Position numbers and translations under genes: made by a program. A model generated the notes under the pieces. It saw only the letters and a list, made by a program, of their open reading frames with translations, was not told the DNA's origin and made no database searches. Shown here piece by piece: positions 40,872 to 52,448 of a stretch of 64,000 nt of DNA; the first letter of the stretch is position 1, and every line of letters begins with the position of its first letter. The stretch covers positions 4,030,001-4,094,000 of the forward strand of contig CM063106.1 of the NCBI GenBank assembly GCA_031841125.1, read 5' to 3'. Source of the DNA: Acanthococcus lagerstroemiae. Taxonomy: Eukaryota > Arthropoda > Insecta > Hemiptera > Eriococcidae.

Positions 40872-41489
40872 ATGTTGCGTACGATTAGGAAACCTTGTCT
40901 GTGGAATACCAAGTGAGTTCTCTGGTGGAAGGAGGATTTTCTATAGGATTCCTGTAGACTCAGTTCTTGAACTCGTGAAATAGAAATTGATAAAATTTGT
41001 TGCCTAATACTTGATATTCTCTTCGTTCGCAGGACGAAACTCTTGGATGTTTGCAAAAAATGTTTTTATCGTGTTCATAATCGACGAATCAACACCGGCA
41101 GCAGGAACTTGAAAGTGGGCGATACAGCCACTTCCGAAAAAGTAATAACCGAAAACGATTTACAGTTATTCAAAGAAATAACCAACGATTGGAACCCTAT
41201 ACACTTTCAAACGAGTAAGCCAGCGATTGTACACGGTGCTCTATTGAACGGTTTAGTCTCTGCCACATTAGGTACCAAGCTTCCTGGACCTGGAACTGTT
41301 CTCGTAGGGCAGATGCTAAAATTCCCGAACCCTTGTTACGTTGGCGAGACAGTAAAGGTCGTCGTTGAAATAACGTCTCTTCGTAAAATCGTGGAATGTA
41401 GTTTCAAGTGCTCAGTGGGTGAAAAAGTCGTTCTTTTGGGGACTGCTAAGCTCTTGGTAAACGAACAGCTGGCAAGTGAAGGTCTGTAG
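40872..41489 (+). CDS. HTD2: Hydroxyacyl-thioester dehydratase type 2, mitochondrial (MaoC-like hotdog protein)
   Basis: Two exons, 40872-40912 and 41033-41489, join across a 120-bp intron (GTGAGT ... TTCGCAG). The phase matches (AA|G) and gives 166 codons including the stop, 165 residues. Exon 1 encodes a basic, arginine-rich, acid-free leader (MLRTIRKPCLWNTK) suited to mitochondrial import. Exon 2 encodes the complete hotdog domain. The hydratase-2 motif is NDWNPIHF with the expected catalytic Asp66 and His71, followed by IVHGALLNG and the VGQMLKF / YVGETVKV strands. The enzyme removes water from 3-hydroxyacyl-ACP in mitochondrial type II fatty acid synthesis, which feeds lipoate production. 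Length agrees with human HTD2 (about 168 residues). An AATAAA lies 142 bp after the stop. Without exon 1, exon 2 lacks an in-frame ATG upstream of the domain, which supports the two-exon model. Confidence 0.92.
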
Positions 41490-41630
41490 TTAGAAAGCAA
41501 AAAATTAGGTTCAGGGAACTCGATATTTTTTAGAGGCCAAAGATGTGTCTTGTTGATTTGATAAAAACGATATAGTTTTGTGAAATATTGTTTTGATTAT
41601 CTTGTGTACCCTTATCGTGCTGGACGAATT

Positions 41631-41636
41631 AATAAA
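41631..41636 (+). terminator. Poly(A) signal AATAAA downstream of HTD2
   Basis: This is a canonical AATAAA hexamer 142 bp after the HTD2 stop. It is the first one I see on the + strand after the ARMC7 stop at 40765, so it could serve both genes. Confidence 0.6.
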
Positions 41637-41898
41637 CATACTTAGTACGCGTGATTGTTGATATTTTAAAGACACCGTTCATGCTCGCTCATCCAAAACA
41701 TTCGTTGTTTACCGTTCCGATTATTTCGGTGCCATCGGGAATGTTGTTCAAGATTCGTGTCTTTTATATGCTGACTAATTTACTGAAGAGGAAACACAGT
41801 ACCTTGGTTATTCGGTGTTGGAGGATTGTTCTAAAATTCTAATCGATAGACAGTAAATTTTCAGTTTGAGGAACGAATATAGTTGAAGTTTTGGCGAT

Positions 41899-44015
41899 AT
41901 GTTGCCCATTGGAACGTCGGTGTTGCTGATCAGTTGGTAAGTATTTGAATTTGAAAATAACTATTTTTATTCGAAATTTATGGAATTGAAACGAGCTTAC
42001 TAGTATGCTATCCGGTATTGAGAAACACTGAGGATTTGAATTTTTTCGTTAGTTTTTGTGGACATGCTGAGAATTATTTCGCCTAATACGAACATGTAAC
42101 GAAGGCACTGTGTGGAAATGACGACGAAAAATTGTAAACTCGGGAATTGTAGAAGAGACTTGGCTTTAATTAAAATACGCGGAACTAAAGACCAGTTTGA
42201 TTCTCAAAAAAGGAATTAATTTTCCGTGCTTCGAGCTTGCTTTGTAATTTTTTATGAATTTTGCAAATGTTTCGATTTCAGTTTGCTGATCGCCATCCGA
42301 GCACAAGCGATTCCTGCAGGATTAGCCGGCACAGTCGATCCCAGTTCTGCACTTCATGCTATTCAAAATGACAACGAAACGAATTCGATTATCAACTGTA
42401 GTTGTGGGGTTTTTCTCAGCGGTCAGTTCGTTCGAGGCAGTCCTAAACCACCTGTTGGATATCCTCCAATTACCTCTGATGTCGAAGAACAGTTACCTTG
42501 CACCTCGGTCGGTGCAAACAAGTGTAAATCGAAATGCATAGACAATGTGAGTAATCGATTTGCATATATCCAACAGTTTTTTTTTCTTGTTATTTGCAAA
42601 ATCGCAGAAGTCCCAGTTTGATGGCCATCTGATAGAATTCGACAATTTTGCTTTCTTATTGCTTACAAAGTTGACTCATTTTTTACATTCTGAAAAATTC
42701 TTTCCTGTGATGTGAACAAGGATAGATATACGGAAGGAGCGATCATCGATAAAGGTGATAGATTCCCTCTCTTTATCGGCGTTCAAAAATGAAGTTTTTA
42801 TATTAGTTTTATTTTTTATTTCAAAATTTTCATTCGTCGCACTTGCATGTAAGAAAAGTACGTGGAAGGCTCTACACAAGAAGGTCATGTCCATTTTCCT
42901 GTAATGACAGACTATGCTAATCGCGATTCTGTTTTTGCAGAATAAGTGACTTGACCACTTCTTGCGCTGAGCTCTTCATTTCAATAACATTGATTTCGTT
43001 GAACTTCTGTTGTAATGTTCCTCTAACCTACTATCATTTTCGTTATCTTTTTTGTATGTTGATCAGCTCATCAAATACTTAGGCAAAGGTGCCGAAGTCA
43101 TTTGTGTGTCTGCGGACCGTGACATTTTCAAAGAACGGGTAAGTTTTTTCGATCTTCTTTATATTTATGAAAACTGTGAAAAAATGTCCTTGATACGTGT
43201 AGTGGCAAAACCTTTTAGGAGGCTCGACTCACTTCATTGGTCAATCTTGTTTCTTACTCCAACTTACTGTCGTACTTTAATTTATTGAACCTTGTTCCAA
43301 CCTGATTCAAAGATAGGTACCTACTTTTGTTTGGAAAATCATGTTTATTTTCAATCCATGATTCAAAGAATCGATTTCAGTCAACATTATTTATCGTAGA
43401 AAAACTGTAATTTTTTTGAAAATATCTAATCGTCGCTTGTTCGGAAGCAATTAATTGTTGATCAAGTTTTCGCAGCAGGTAGTTGCTTATTTCGCCATCA
43501 GATATTCGGGCTGCTCAAAGCGGTGGCGCGCTGTTGTCGTTTACCTTGTAACCCTGATCGAGGGGAATATTTCATTTACAGACGACATATATGAAAAAAT
43601 CTCAAAATATTATGAAAACGAAGCGCTTATCGAAAAAATGAATAGAATAAAATTTATTATAGTACATAAAATTTTTATTCCATTGAGACCATTTTTATTC
43701 CAATCTGATGAATTTTTCTAAAATGTGTAGGGTTTCAGTAGTTCATTTTTTTCACGTGCCTAAAATTGTAGAGGGCGACTCTTTCGCGCTTGCAGTTCGA
43801 ATCAGATACTTTGAATAAATGTCAATTTGAATGCTACTAAACACCGCGTTGATTTCAGTATTTACATAGAAATATATTATCATGAAATTATTGCTTGATC
43901 TTCCTAGGCTCACCTATTTATCAAGCATTGCAATGGTGACTGGACAAACACGTATCTTTCAGCTGGAAAAGAGTACTGCTGCAAAAGTGGTGAACCTTAC
44001 ACATGCCCTATGTAA
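41899..44015 (+). CDS. Fcp3C: Follicle cell protein 3C-like secreted cysteine-rich protein (Fcp3C)
   Basis: Four exons, 41899-41936, 42282-42546, 43067-43138 and 43908-44015, give 161 codons with a single final TAA, 160 residues. Donors are GTAAGT, GTGAGT and GTAAGT; acceptors are TTTCAG, GATCAG and TCCTAG. Residues 1-22 form a signal peptide (LLISCLLIAIRAQA, with a likely cut before IPAG). The mature part has ten cysteines, consistent with five disulfides, and the insect Fcp3C hallmarks: NCSCGVFLSGQF (about 51-62), LPCTSVG, a CxxxC pair (94-98), HLFIKHCN and AGKEYCCKSGEPYTCP at the C terminus. In Drosophila the gene is expressed in follicle cells and is linked to eggshell formation, which is family knowledge. 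It lies 410 bp downstream of HTD2 and converges on the lipocalin gene. Start choice rests on the ATG that gives the signal peptide. Confidence 0.9.
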
Positions 44016-44264
44016 CTTCCGCTTAACCACTAATTTGTTTGGAGTGTAAGGTGTGTTCATTGTATTTGCGATTATTTATTCGTATCGTAATTTATTTTCT
44101 CGAGGCATATATCTAGTGATGTTTCTTAATAGTTGGGTACCAAAATGAAATATAACATATGAAGTACGTAAATGTTTTCGCATTTATTTATTCTGGAGGT
44201 CAACTCCCAGGTTTGATTTTATCCTCCAAAATTAAGCCCTCAAAACTGAAGAAAAAATGAAAAT

Positions 44265-44270
44265 AATAAA
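44265..44270 (+). terminator. Candidate poly(A) signal AATAAA after Fcp3C
   Basis: AATAAA lies 250 bp downstream of the Fcp3C stop in an A-rich stretch. It is the nearest canonical hexamer I found on this strand, so assignment is by position only. Confidence 0.35.
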
Positions 44271-44928
44271 GAACACTGATGTTAGTCGAATGCTGTGTTC
44301 TAGCGAAGCCACGTAGTAGAATTTCCACACGTCGTGTATAGTTTCGTTCCTAAGCTCACGGCTTGCGGGGAGAGCGCTAAATAAATCTTGGCGCTTGGAT
44401 CCAGATTCTGGTTCAGTCAGTTGTAGGTGATAGCGGTGGGCGAACTTGGCCTCTGCTTCTACCGCTTTTCCATCTGTGGGAGAAAAAAGTTCCAAGCTCC
44501 CAAACAGGTGAACAGTTAAACGTAGTGATTGGGTCGCGAAGTCCTCTCGCAATTTTTATCAGAATTCTAGGTATTTTCTTACTGTTTTACGTCTTCGATT
44601 AATTTAAGTATTCGAACGTGCTATCGAAACATATAAAGCTGTCGTATCTACCCGCTACCCTGCATCTCAGTATATTTAAAAATCAAATGACTTATGTGAA
44701 GCGCGATCAGTTTTTCCCGCAAGATGTAGGTATCTGTGATGGAAGATAAGGAAAAAGCGTTGATGTCCCTTATCGTATCTCCTGCTTAAAAACCTGGCTT
44801 TGTAGTTGGTTTTACTGTTTTCAATGAAAAAAAAACAGATTCGTATTTCAGAAAACTGTTTACTAATTTATGCAATAAAAAACAACTTAAAATGAAGAAG
44901 GAAACTAATACAAGAAATATAACCATTA

Positions 44929-47900
44929 TTAAGACGTTAGTGAAAGAATAAACATCGTTATAATTGACAGTACTATTAACAAAGCACCGGACTCGATGCT
45001 GGGGGCGTTATTCTTGCAATATTTTTTTATATCAACAGCTGTAGGTACTCTGAATCGATGCATCATATTATGTATGCTGGTGAGCTCGGTTTCGTTCATT
45101 ACATGCGTTTTCGATAACACTAAACTATATAGTATATTTGGAGGCGAGCAGAATGTCAACACAACATTAGTATCCGACGCTTTTAGTATGATCACATTTC
45201 CCGCAAATTGTTCATATCCATGTTGACCATTCACTGAAATGAAGAATTATATGTGACGCTTAGGAATTTGGTCCAGGAAAATAATTCGTATATACAGGCC
45301 GACCATTGGAAATTGTAATACTCGTTTAGTTAATTCGGTTAGCACGAATTTTTACTGCGCGGACGAGCCAGAAATGTATAGTCACCACGTTGATATAACA
45401 AATGAACGGTTCAAGGAAACTCGATTAATTTAACGCAACTTAGATGCGAGATCACTTCAAGTTTAAGAATCGTCCAGTTGTTGTACTAGTGTTGAAGACT
45501 TATACGCGTTTCTGTAATTGATTTCGCAATATTTTATGGGCTTCGAGTAGCACACGGTCTTCGGGACGTTCTAGAATGTGAATATTTACCAATCTGAAAA
45601 CCCTTCGACGTCCAAACGCCTCGCGTCGATGGGTCGTCAATTACAAATTTATAAATGACTTCGAAATTTCGTTCTCTCCATATTAACTCGATCTGATTGT
45701 TTCCCAGATCTTTCAGCTCAATTTTTATACAGCTGTCGGCGGCAGGACGACCCCTATTCACGTGATCTAGAAGTTCGATACCGTACCACGATCCGGTCAT
45801 CTAGGGAAAAAACACACATAAGTACATGTAAATATATGACATTTTCCAGCACAATGAGAGCTGCAATTGCCTGGGTAGAACAAATACTGCCATTAAAACT
45901 GAAATGGTGTTTACAAAAATTGTTATGCCAGAAACTATATAGGTATTTGCAGTGGGTTTTTAGAAGTCTTATAGTCTTATGACGTACTAGTATAGTTGTG
46001 TGAAAATCAAAATTCATCGTGAGGTACCTATATGAAATAAGTTTTCCACGAACAAGTAACATGAAGCAATTTCATGGGGGCCAAGTTCATTTTAGATGAC
46101 ATTTAAAGGGTTCATCGAGGCGAGCGATTTTTGGGATGACGAAGTGGGACCATCTCACCCCCAGAAATATCAAAAACTTCGTAAGTTAAATATTCTATCA
46201 ATCTGTAGTTGGCTTGTTACTAAGCCACAACATCTAAATTCGACTCCAAAAAAGGTAGGCAGATTAGAAATATTAATTAAAATCGTACAAATTTCAGTAA
46301 AAAAAGTTACCAATTTTTTAATTTTATTGACCGCCTATTACAATTTGCCAACTTATGAGAAAAATTTCCTCAGCGGAGGAGAAAAGTGTCGCACCCTCGA
46401 ATTCCTTCGTAGAGACGGACTTAATGGTGGTAAACTCATTCGAAAACAACCGCGGACTGGCTGGGGGGATGGGGGAATCCCCGGCCGGGCCCGTTGGACT
46501 GCGGGCCCACCCAAAATATGACTTGTTCCAGGAATGGTAAAATGCTGGTTAGGTCCCGCGGGCCCCAATCAGTATTCCCCCTTTACAATTCCCTTGCCAG
46601 TCTGCGGGTGTTCGAAAAACCTACAAAAGTCAGCGAATTAGGATAACAGAAAGACGTTCTGACAGACAGGCTGTGTAAGTGTATTCTGATTTCAAAAGAT
46701 AAGAAAAGTGTACAGTGACAGATTAGGGGAGCTTTAGTGAAGGGAGGGGCTCCAATGTTTTGAATTCGTATCCGAACTGAGCGCACCTAAGTACAATACT
46801 GTGAACTTTTAATAATATGATGAAAAAATTGATATGCATAATACACGTCGATTCAAATAAAAATTATCCCTTTTTGTGCTGAAAATCCGGCCTCAGCCGC
46901 TTTGTCTTGCTCAGAACAAAATGAGCGAAGAGCAAATTTTTAAATATCTGGAGCTCTCTCCACCTTTTATATCTCATGTCAAAAGCATAAGCGCAAACAA
47001 TGACTTGAAGTGGGGGGTGGCTAGCCGACAAAGCATGAAAATAATACGTACTAAAAATTTTGTCGTCTGTATAACATTCCATTTTTACAAGGGGTTGGTG
47101 GATACCGGCATCCAGTAAAAAATAAAAAAATTAGATAGACGAAGATCCATTTTCTTCTTCGAGCTTGTCATACGGTATTTGTAACATTCCAGTCGGTATT
47201 CATCAGAAAATATTAGAAAATTCTCCAGCTGAAAAAGTTTGGATGATGAAGAGAAGATTTTTACTTTGATTGTCAACTAAAATTCATAAAATGTTCGGAT
47301 TTCTCGTGTCCAACCCGCTCTTAAGAATATGTTCTTCGTGCCGGCCCTGAAAAAGTCTTGTCATAGTCGGAATGAAGCTTACCGAGTCTTGATAAAATTT
47401 GAATGGTGCTAAAGGCTGCAATGTACCGAAACACCTTTTTTTTTTTTTTTTTTAAGGAGAGGGAGCGTTTGCATTCTTCCAAGTAAAAATTTCAATTTTG
47501 GCAATTTACAGAAGTTTTTGAAATCACCAAACTATGAATAAAGTGGAAAAGGCAAATTAAAAATTTTACCAATTTATATCAACTGCGGATCCAGGTTGGT
47601 TAAATGAGGGTTGATTAAGCAGTATTTGCCAACTGTCAAAAATGATTGTCCTCTCCCTTCCTTACTTCCCTGACTGAATGATCTAAATGAAGTCTTATCT
47701 AAGATCGAATGAGTCTAACCTGAGTTTATATACCGCCTTAAAATCGGCCGAATTTATTTTAACGTCCTTGATAAAGTCTGATTAAAATATTGAACAAGTC
47801 CAGCAGAGTCCGAATGTATTTTGAAGAAATATTAACAGAAGTTTATGTGAGTTTTAAATGAGTAAGAATGATTTACAAAAGTTATGAATGGGTTGTAACA

Positions 47901-50657
47901 TAATCGAACGATTAACGAATTCTATGGTCTCGGAGCTTAAATGAATCGTCTCACAGTTTGAATGATGCTTGATGAGTCCTAAAAGATGCTGAATGAGTTG
48001 TTAGAGTCTGAATGAAACTCAGAAGTCTGGAATAATCTTAGCAATAATAAACTCATTAAGTTTTAATTTAAGTTGAATAGTTTTGTCGGTTATATGTATA
48101 ATGTTCCTGTGATGACCCGATGACTACGGAAAAACCAAGATTGGTAAAAGTAGTCCTCGGGTCAATACAAATCACACATGTACTTAAAAAAAAATAAATA
48201 AATAAAAAAAAACAAAAAAAAAACCTAACAACATTGCTTTGAAAGTTGGATTTTCGTGAAACATTAATGTTTCTATTCACATTATAGACATCCGTATATT
48301 GAAAAATAATCCTTCGCATTCGTCCTTCAGAAAAAACTAAATCTTAACTTAAGATCTGAATCTTTAGAGACAAGAACTTCGTAGCTATACGTTCATTTTA
48401 CTTAAAAGTATCCCACAGACGTGCAAAGGTACATAAGTCGAAAATTTACACCTTTTTCCTCTGTCTTCCAATGCCCTTTTCACAGCTTTCCAGTATCATT
48501 ATTAAATCTTCGATTTTTCTCATACCCTTTCAAGACTTCCTCATATCATGCTGAAATTTTCATCTCTAATATTTGTGCTAAAGACACCCGCAGTGACAGT
48601 TTCAAGACAAAAGGCTCAAGCAATAAACGTTTTAAGGGATCTTATAGAAAAAACGTCGCACTGATTCTACTAACTCTGTTTCCCCCTCGTACGAAGTTAG
48701 GCAATTTTACAGGAGCTCTTTACGAGCAGAAAAAATCGCAAGATTTTTGACAGAGGCCTCTATAAGAAGGTCAGACACCCCCCTCCCCTCAAAAAAAATA
48801 ATAATCGACGATGAACGATTTTGCTGGGAGCCTTTTTAGCAGGGATCCCTGAAGAAAAGGTCAGACGATCCCAGAACAGGCAATTTTGTTGGGTTCGCTT
48901 ATATATACCAAATAAGAGATAGACGATTCTAGCAGAGGCCTCTAAATAAAGGTGAAAAGTTAGATAATCAAACAGATCTGATAATTCCGCTGAGACTTCT
49001 TGTAGGTGAAAATTGTTCGAACGATTTTGCCCTGCCCTTCCCGTCCTCCAGAAAAGGTTAGTGGCTGGGGTGTCTAGAGGGCACTTTTTGGAGGGGATCC
49101 AGTTGGTTGTGAATTTAATGCCCACCTGCTGTCCTGTTGAATCCGCCCCTGATCACCCGCTCCTTCTCTGAAAAATCTGAGCCGAGGGCATAGATATTGG
49201 ACTTACGTGTATAGTACAAGAAATGCCGATGCGAGCGAAACGAATATCGTAACAGAGGAGAAAAAACACGTGAAATTAAGCGCCGCACAGTGGTCCGAGA
49301 TCTCGAAATCGCAAGCATTACAAAAAAACTTAGGATGAAACTAGGTTACGGGTACACTCTTAGTGTGGCGCTTTGTTCTTTCCTAGTGAAATTTGAATTA
49401 AAACTGCTTTTCTTTCTCTTCCAAATCGAGGTTATTAATTCATACCTGGAGGCACGAAGCATTGAGAAGGTTTCGCATATTTTTGGTAACATAGAAAAGA
49501 AAGTATCGCCCATTCTCTCCCCCCCCCCCCCACCGTTACCTACAGTGACAGTAGTGTAGCCAGTTTCGTGTACGAAGAGGGATTTGGTGTTGACTAAAGG
49601 GGGAAGGGTGATAGATGGGGTGCTAAAGTTAGAGAAACACTGCTGGACGATTGAGGCCCTTAACCCGTCTCCCTCTTGGCTTCACCACTCGGCAGTGATG
49701 TACATTGGGGGGGATCTAGTTTTTTTCGGTTTCTTCTCGTAGGCTTCTTTCCTTTTCGGGAAGATACGGTGCCTACTTTAGATTTATTCAGTGCGAAGAA
49801 TCTTGCAATGACGTAATTCCAGCGCTGTATGGCATCAACGGTTCATGAAGAAAAATACAGAAGAACTTTGGAGTTAAGTGTTCTGAACGCGACTACATGG
49901 CCGTATGGAGTTGACTGCGTTCGTTAAATGAGATAACAAGAGAGTGCAAATCTTCGTAAGACGACACTCAGATAGACCTTCCTCTCATTTTTAACATTTT
50001 AAAGTTTTTGTACCTCTGCATCGCCAAATTTAATAAAAGAGATATTTATTCGCATCATTTCGTATTATTTAACGAGGTTTTGGATATTCCGAGGAAATTA
50101 AAATTTTAGACTGCCAGGAGTTCAGCAAGAAGGAAAAATGAAATAGATTCCCTCCTAACTGATTCTAAATCGATTTATTCCTAAGAAATCTATGGGAATG
50201 TAGGTACACTAGTTACACGTTACCGAACAACTCTGATGGAATGGTAACAAATGAAGATACCCGATTAAATCTCGAGACATTCACTGGGACGTACGGAAGG
50301 TCAGCGACTTTTACGAAATTTGTAAAGAAAGGCCCCCGAGGAATCCGTTAAATTCACTGATCACTAATCAGTGACCAGCGGCGTAGTTTAAACAATAATA
50401 CTTACCACAAAAAATACCGTTTTTCCCCCGAAAGTTTCGTAGACTGTTGACCTTGTGAAAAATGATGGGGGGGAGGTAGTTTTTCGAGAAAATCGTAAAA
50501 TACTTACATCACTTAGCGAATAATGCCTCTGATTCTCTATTTTGTTGCAATATATTTCGGTGTTGGTTTTCACCCTCATGTCCACTGGCAGTAATCCGGA
50601 TAGCACAATCACAATAAAAATACCGAAACTGGAGCTCGAAATTCTAGCTTCGAACAT
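44929..50657 (-). CDS. Lipocalin-like secreted, possibly GPI-anchored insect protein
   Basis: Three minus-strand exons, 50657-50508, 45800-45590 and 45233-44929, join in phase (150+211+305 = 222 codons, 221 residues). Splice sites are GTAAGT with CCCTAG and GTAAAT with TTTCAG. Exon 1 encodes a hydrophobic signal peptide (GIFIVIVLSGLLPV, about 13-26) and an early CNKIENQ segment. Exon 2 opens with MTGSWYGIELLDH, which fits the lipocalin G-x-W motif of the first strand, followed by alternating polar/hydrophobic strands (KIELKDLG, VIYKFVIDD). Exon 3 holds the remaining strands and a helix-like ELTSIHNMMHRF. It ends in a small-residue site followed by about 19 hydrophobic residues (ALLIVLSIITMFILSLTS) with no charged tail, as in GPI-anchor signals. 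Intron 1 is 4.7 kb and full of repeats. An in-frame ATG at 50678 would add seven residues. The ligand is unknown and I do not recognise a specific orthologue. Confidence 0.78.
47690..48070 (-). repeat. Degenerate GACTC-rich tandem repeat, locus 4 (opposite strand)
   Basis: The same words occur as reverse complements (GAATGAGTCTAACC, GATGAGTCCTAAAAGATG, AGAGTCTGAATGAAACTC). It lies in intron 1 of the minus-strand lipocalin-like gene, so relative to that transcript it has the same sense as locus 1 has on the + strand. Confidence 0.6.
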
Positions 50658-50679
50658 GTTCGTAAATTTCACAATCACC

Positions 50680-52293
50680 GTAACTTTTTCACGTACACGC
50701 GGTGCCGATTAACTTATCAAAGCATTTTCGATTTTGGTCACTCACATTGTTGCTCGGCGTGTCGAGCCTATCGCATCGAATTGAAATTCGCAATTGCTGC
50801 AATTAAAACAATGCAAATTACCATTTTCATTGACTGTATCCTCCAATTTTAGAGAACTATTCGTTCTTTCTCGAGCGTACATCTACGAGCTTGTAAAAAA
50901 AGGAACACGCGTTAGTGGGGGGGACCTGCGTTGTTTATTCAATTAAGAATTATTAAAGGATGAACTGTTAAATTGGTGCATTTGTAAAGAACGCGAAGCT
51001 GACGAATATAGGAGGGGGATCCATTTAATGGGTTTCCAAATTTATTTTTCCGCGCCGATTTTCATCGGGTCATCGAGTTATCCGCATCTGAACGAAAATT
51101 TTGTCAGAAAAAACGATTACGTTAACTACGTCAGCTAACTAGTCGAAGACAAACGTTCAATTTCGCATAATGTATCCTTACCAGACAGCTCTATTGTAGA
51201 TACTCATCGCGTGTATTTTCCTCTTAAGTGAATAAGTGAATACTCTATTCCCAATATTGCTTTTCACAAACCAGTTTCCTTTCACAGCGAATAAAGCCGA
51301 GCACTCTAGTGTAAACTGATCCGAAGTATTCACGATGGTGTGATTTTCTCGATTTAAGTCGATGCGGATGAAAGAAGATAAAAACTAATTTGATTTACAC
51401 CGAGATGAAAATCAGCATTCCTCAGTAGTCTGGAGTCGAAGACGAGAAGAATGCCCCACAGAGTGGCTTCTTTGTGGATATCCGACCAACTTCCCCTTAT
51501 GGGTCTGATTGTACTCATTACAGAGCATAAAATTTATTTAATCTTTTGAAGCGAAAAGGTCGTCGAAGTATAGAGTCTGTGAAACAAACGGAGGTATACG
51601 TAAATCAACTCGAAGTAAACTGTGGGCGAGAAGGAATTCCGAATGAAAAGCACGATTTTTCGCTTCCTAGTATACAAACACGTCTTCATTGATGGAGAGA
51701 GGTACCATGGAATAGAAGGGCGGATGAGCCTGTTAATTTAATTGAGGTCTGGAATAAACAGAGCTGTGGCTGGATTTAGAACTGATTTCAGAAGCGAGAA
51801 ACGAGTTCATCTCTTTTAACTTACAACTTTTTATTTCGGATTCGGCTTCCGTATCTCTAATATATGGGTAATTCTCGAAACATACCAAATTTCGTAGCGG
51901 ACAATTTGGGATTTTTACAATGTCATTTTTGAAAACTTTTTCCCATTAAGATTTTAGTATACATGGAGTACTACACATAATTGGTGTCATCCAACATGAG
52001 AACTCTCGAGGGGGCAGGGGAAGAAAATGTGGACCACTATTTTAATAATAATCTTGACTGAAAGTTGCAGGCCTGCAGTTTCACGTGCATAAGAAATGTC
52101 GAGGGAAAAGAATCTCTCACTTCCGTATTGGGATCCAAACTTAGAGGTTCAAGTGTTGGCAGCCCTGTATATGTGTGAGTGATCACGTATGATTAAACTT
52201 CAACTATCATTAAGTCGATTAGAAATTCACTTTCAAAGAAAATTTGTCCTAAATTTAACTACATCATCACCGAAAAAATTAATTATAATCAGT
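50680..52293. other. Upstream region of the lipocalin-like gene, no gene seen
   Basis: AT-rich DNA between the lipocalin-like first exon (minus strand) and the GGGTAAC MITE. It should hold the promoter of that gene. I could not pick a convincing TATA or initiator. Confidence 0.3.
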
Positions 52294-52448
52294 TCTACTG
52301 TCCCGATGCGCAATATCCCGACAGTTACCCGGGGGTAACTATAGGGGAACAAGGGTAATCTGAGGGTAATTCGAGGGTAACAAATGGGTAACTTCCGCGG
52401 GTAACTGGGTAACTAGAGGGTAACTGATTGTGCATCGGGTGGTAGAAT
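52294..52448. mobile_element. MITE with CCCGATGC ends enclosing GGGTAAC repeats
   Basis: TTCTACTGTCCCGATGCGCA on the left and TGTGCATCGGGTGGTAGAA on the right are inverted repeats of about 21 bp (one gap, three changes). The interior is a short-period degenerate tandem of GGGTAAC units: eight GGGTAA copies plus one inverted GTTACCC in about 110 bp. Non-coding. Confidence 0.75.

Noticed and set aside
40688..41056. 122-codon minus-strand frame over the ARMC7 end and HTD2 start
   Set aside because: It is antisense to well-supported exons of ARMC7 and HTD2 and has no features of its own.
44232..44552. 106-codon minus-strand frame between Fcp3C and the lipocalin-like gene
   Set aside because: There is an acceptor-like TTCTCCCACAG inside it, but the frame after that site hits a stop quickly and no family is recognised.
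49549..49691. Possible MITE with CAGTAGTGTAGCCA / GGCTTCACCACTC ends
   Set aside because: The ends match in only about 11 of 14 bases and there is no target duplication or second copy.
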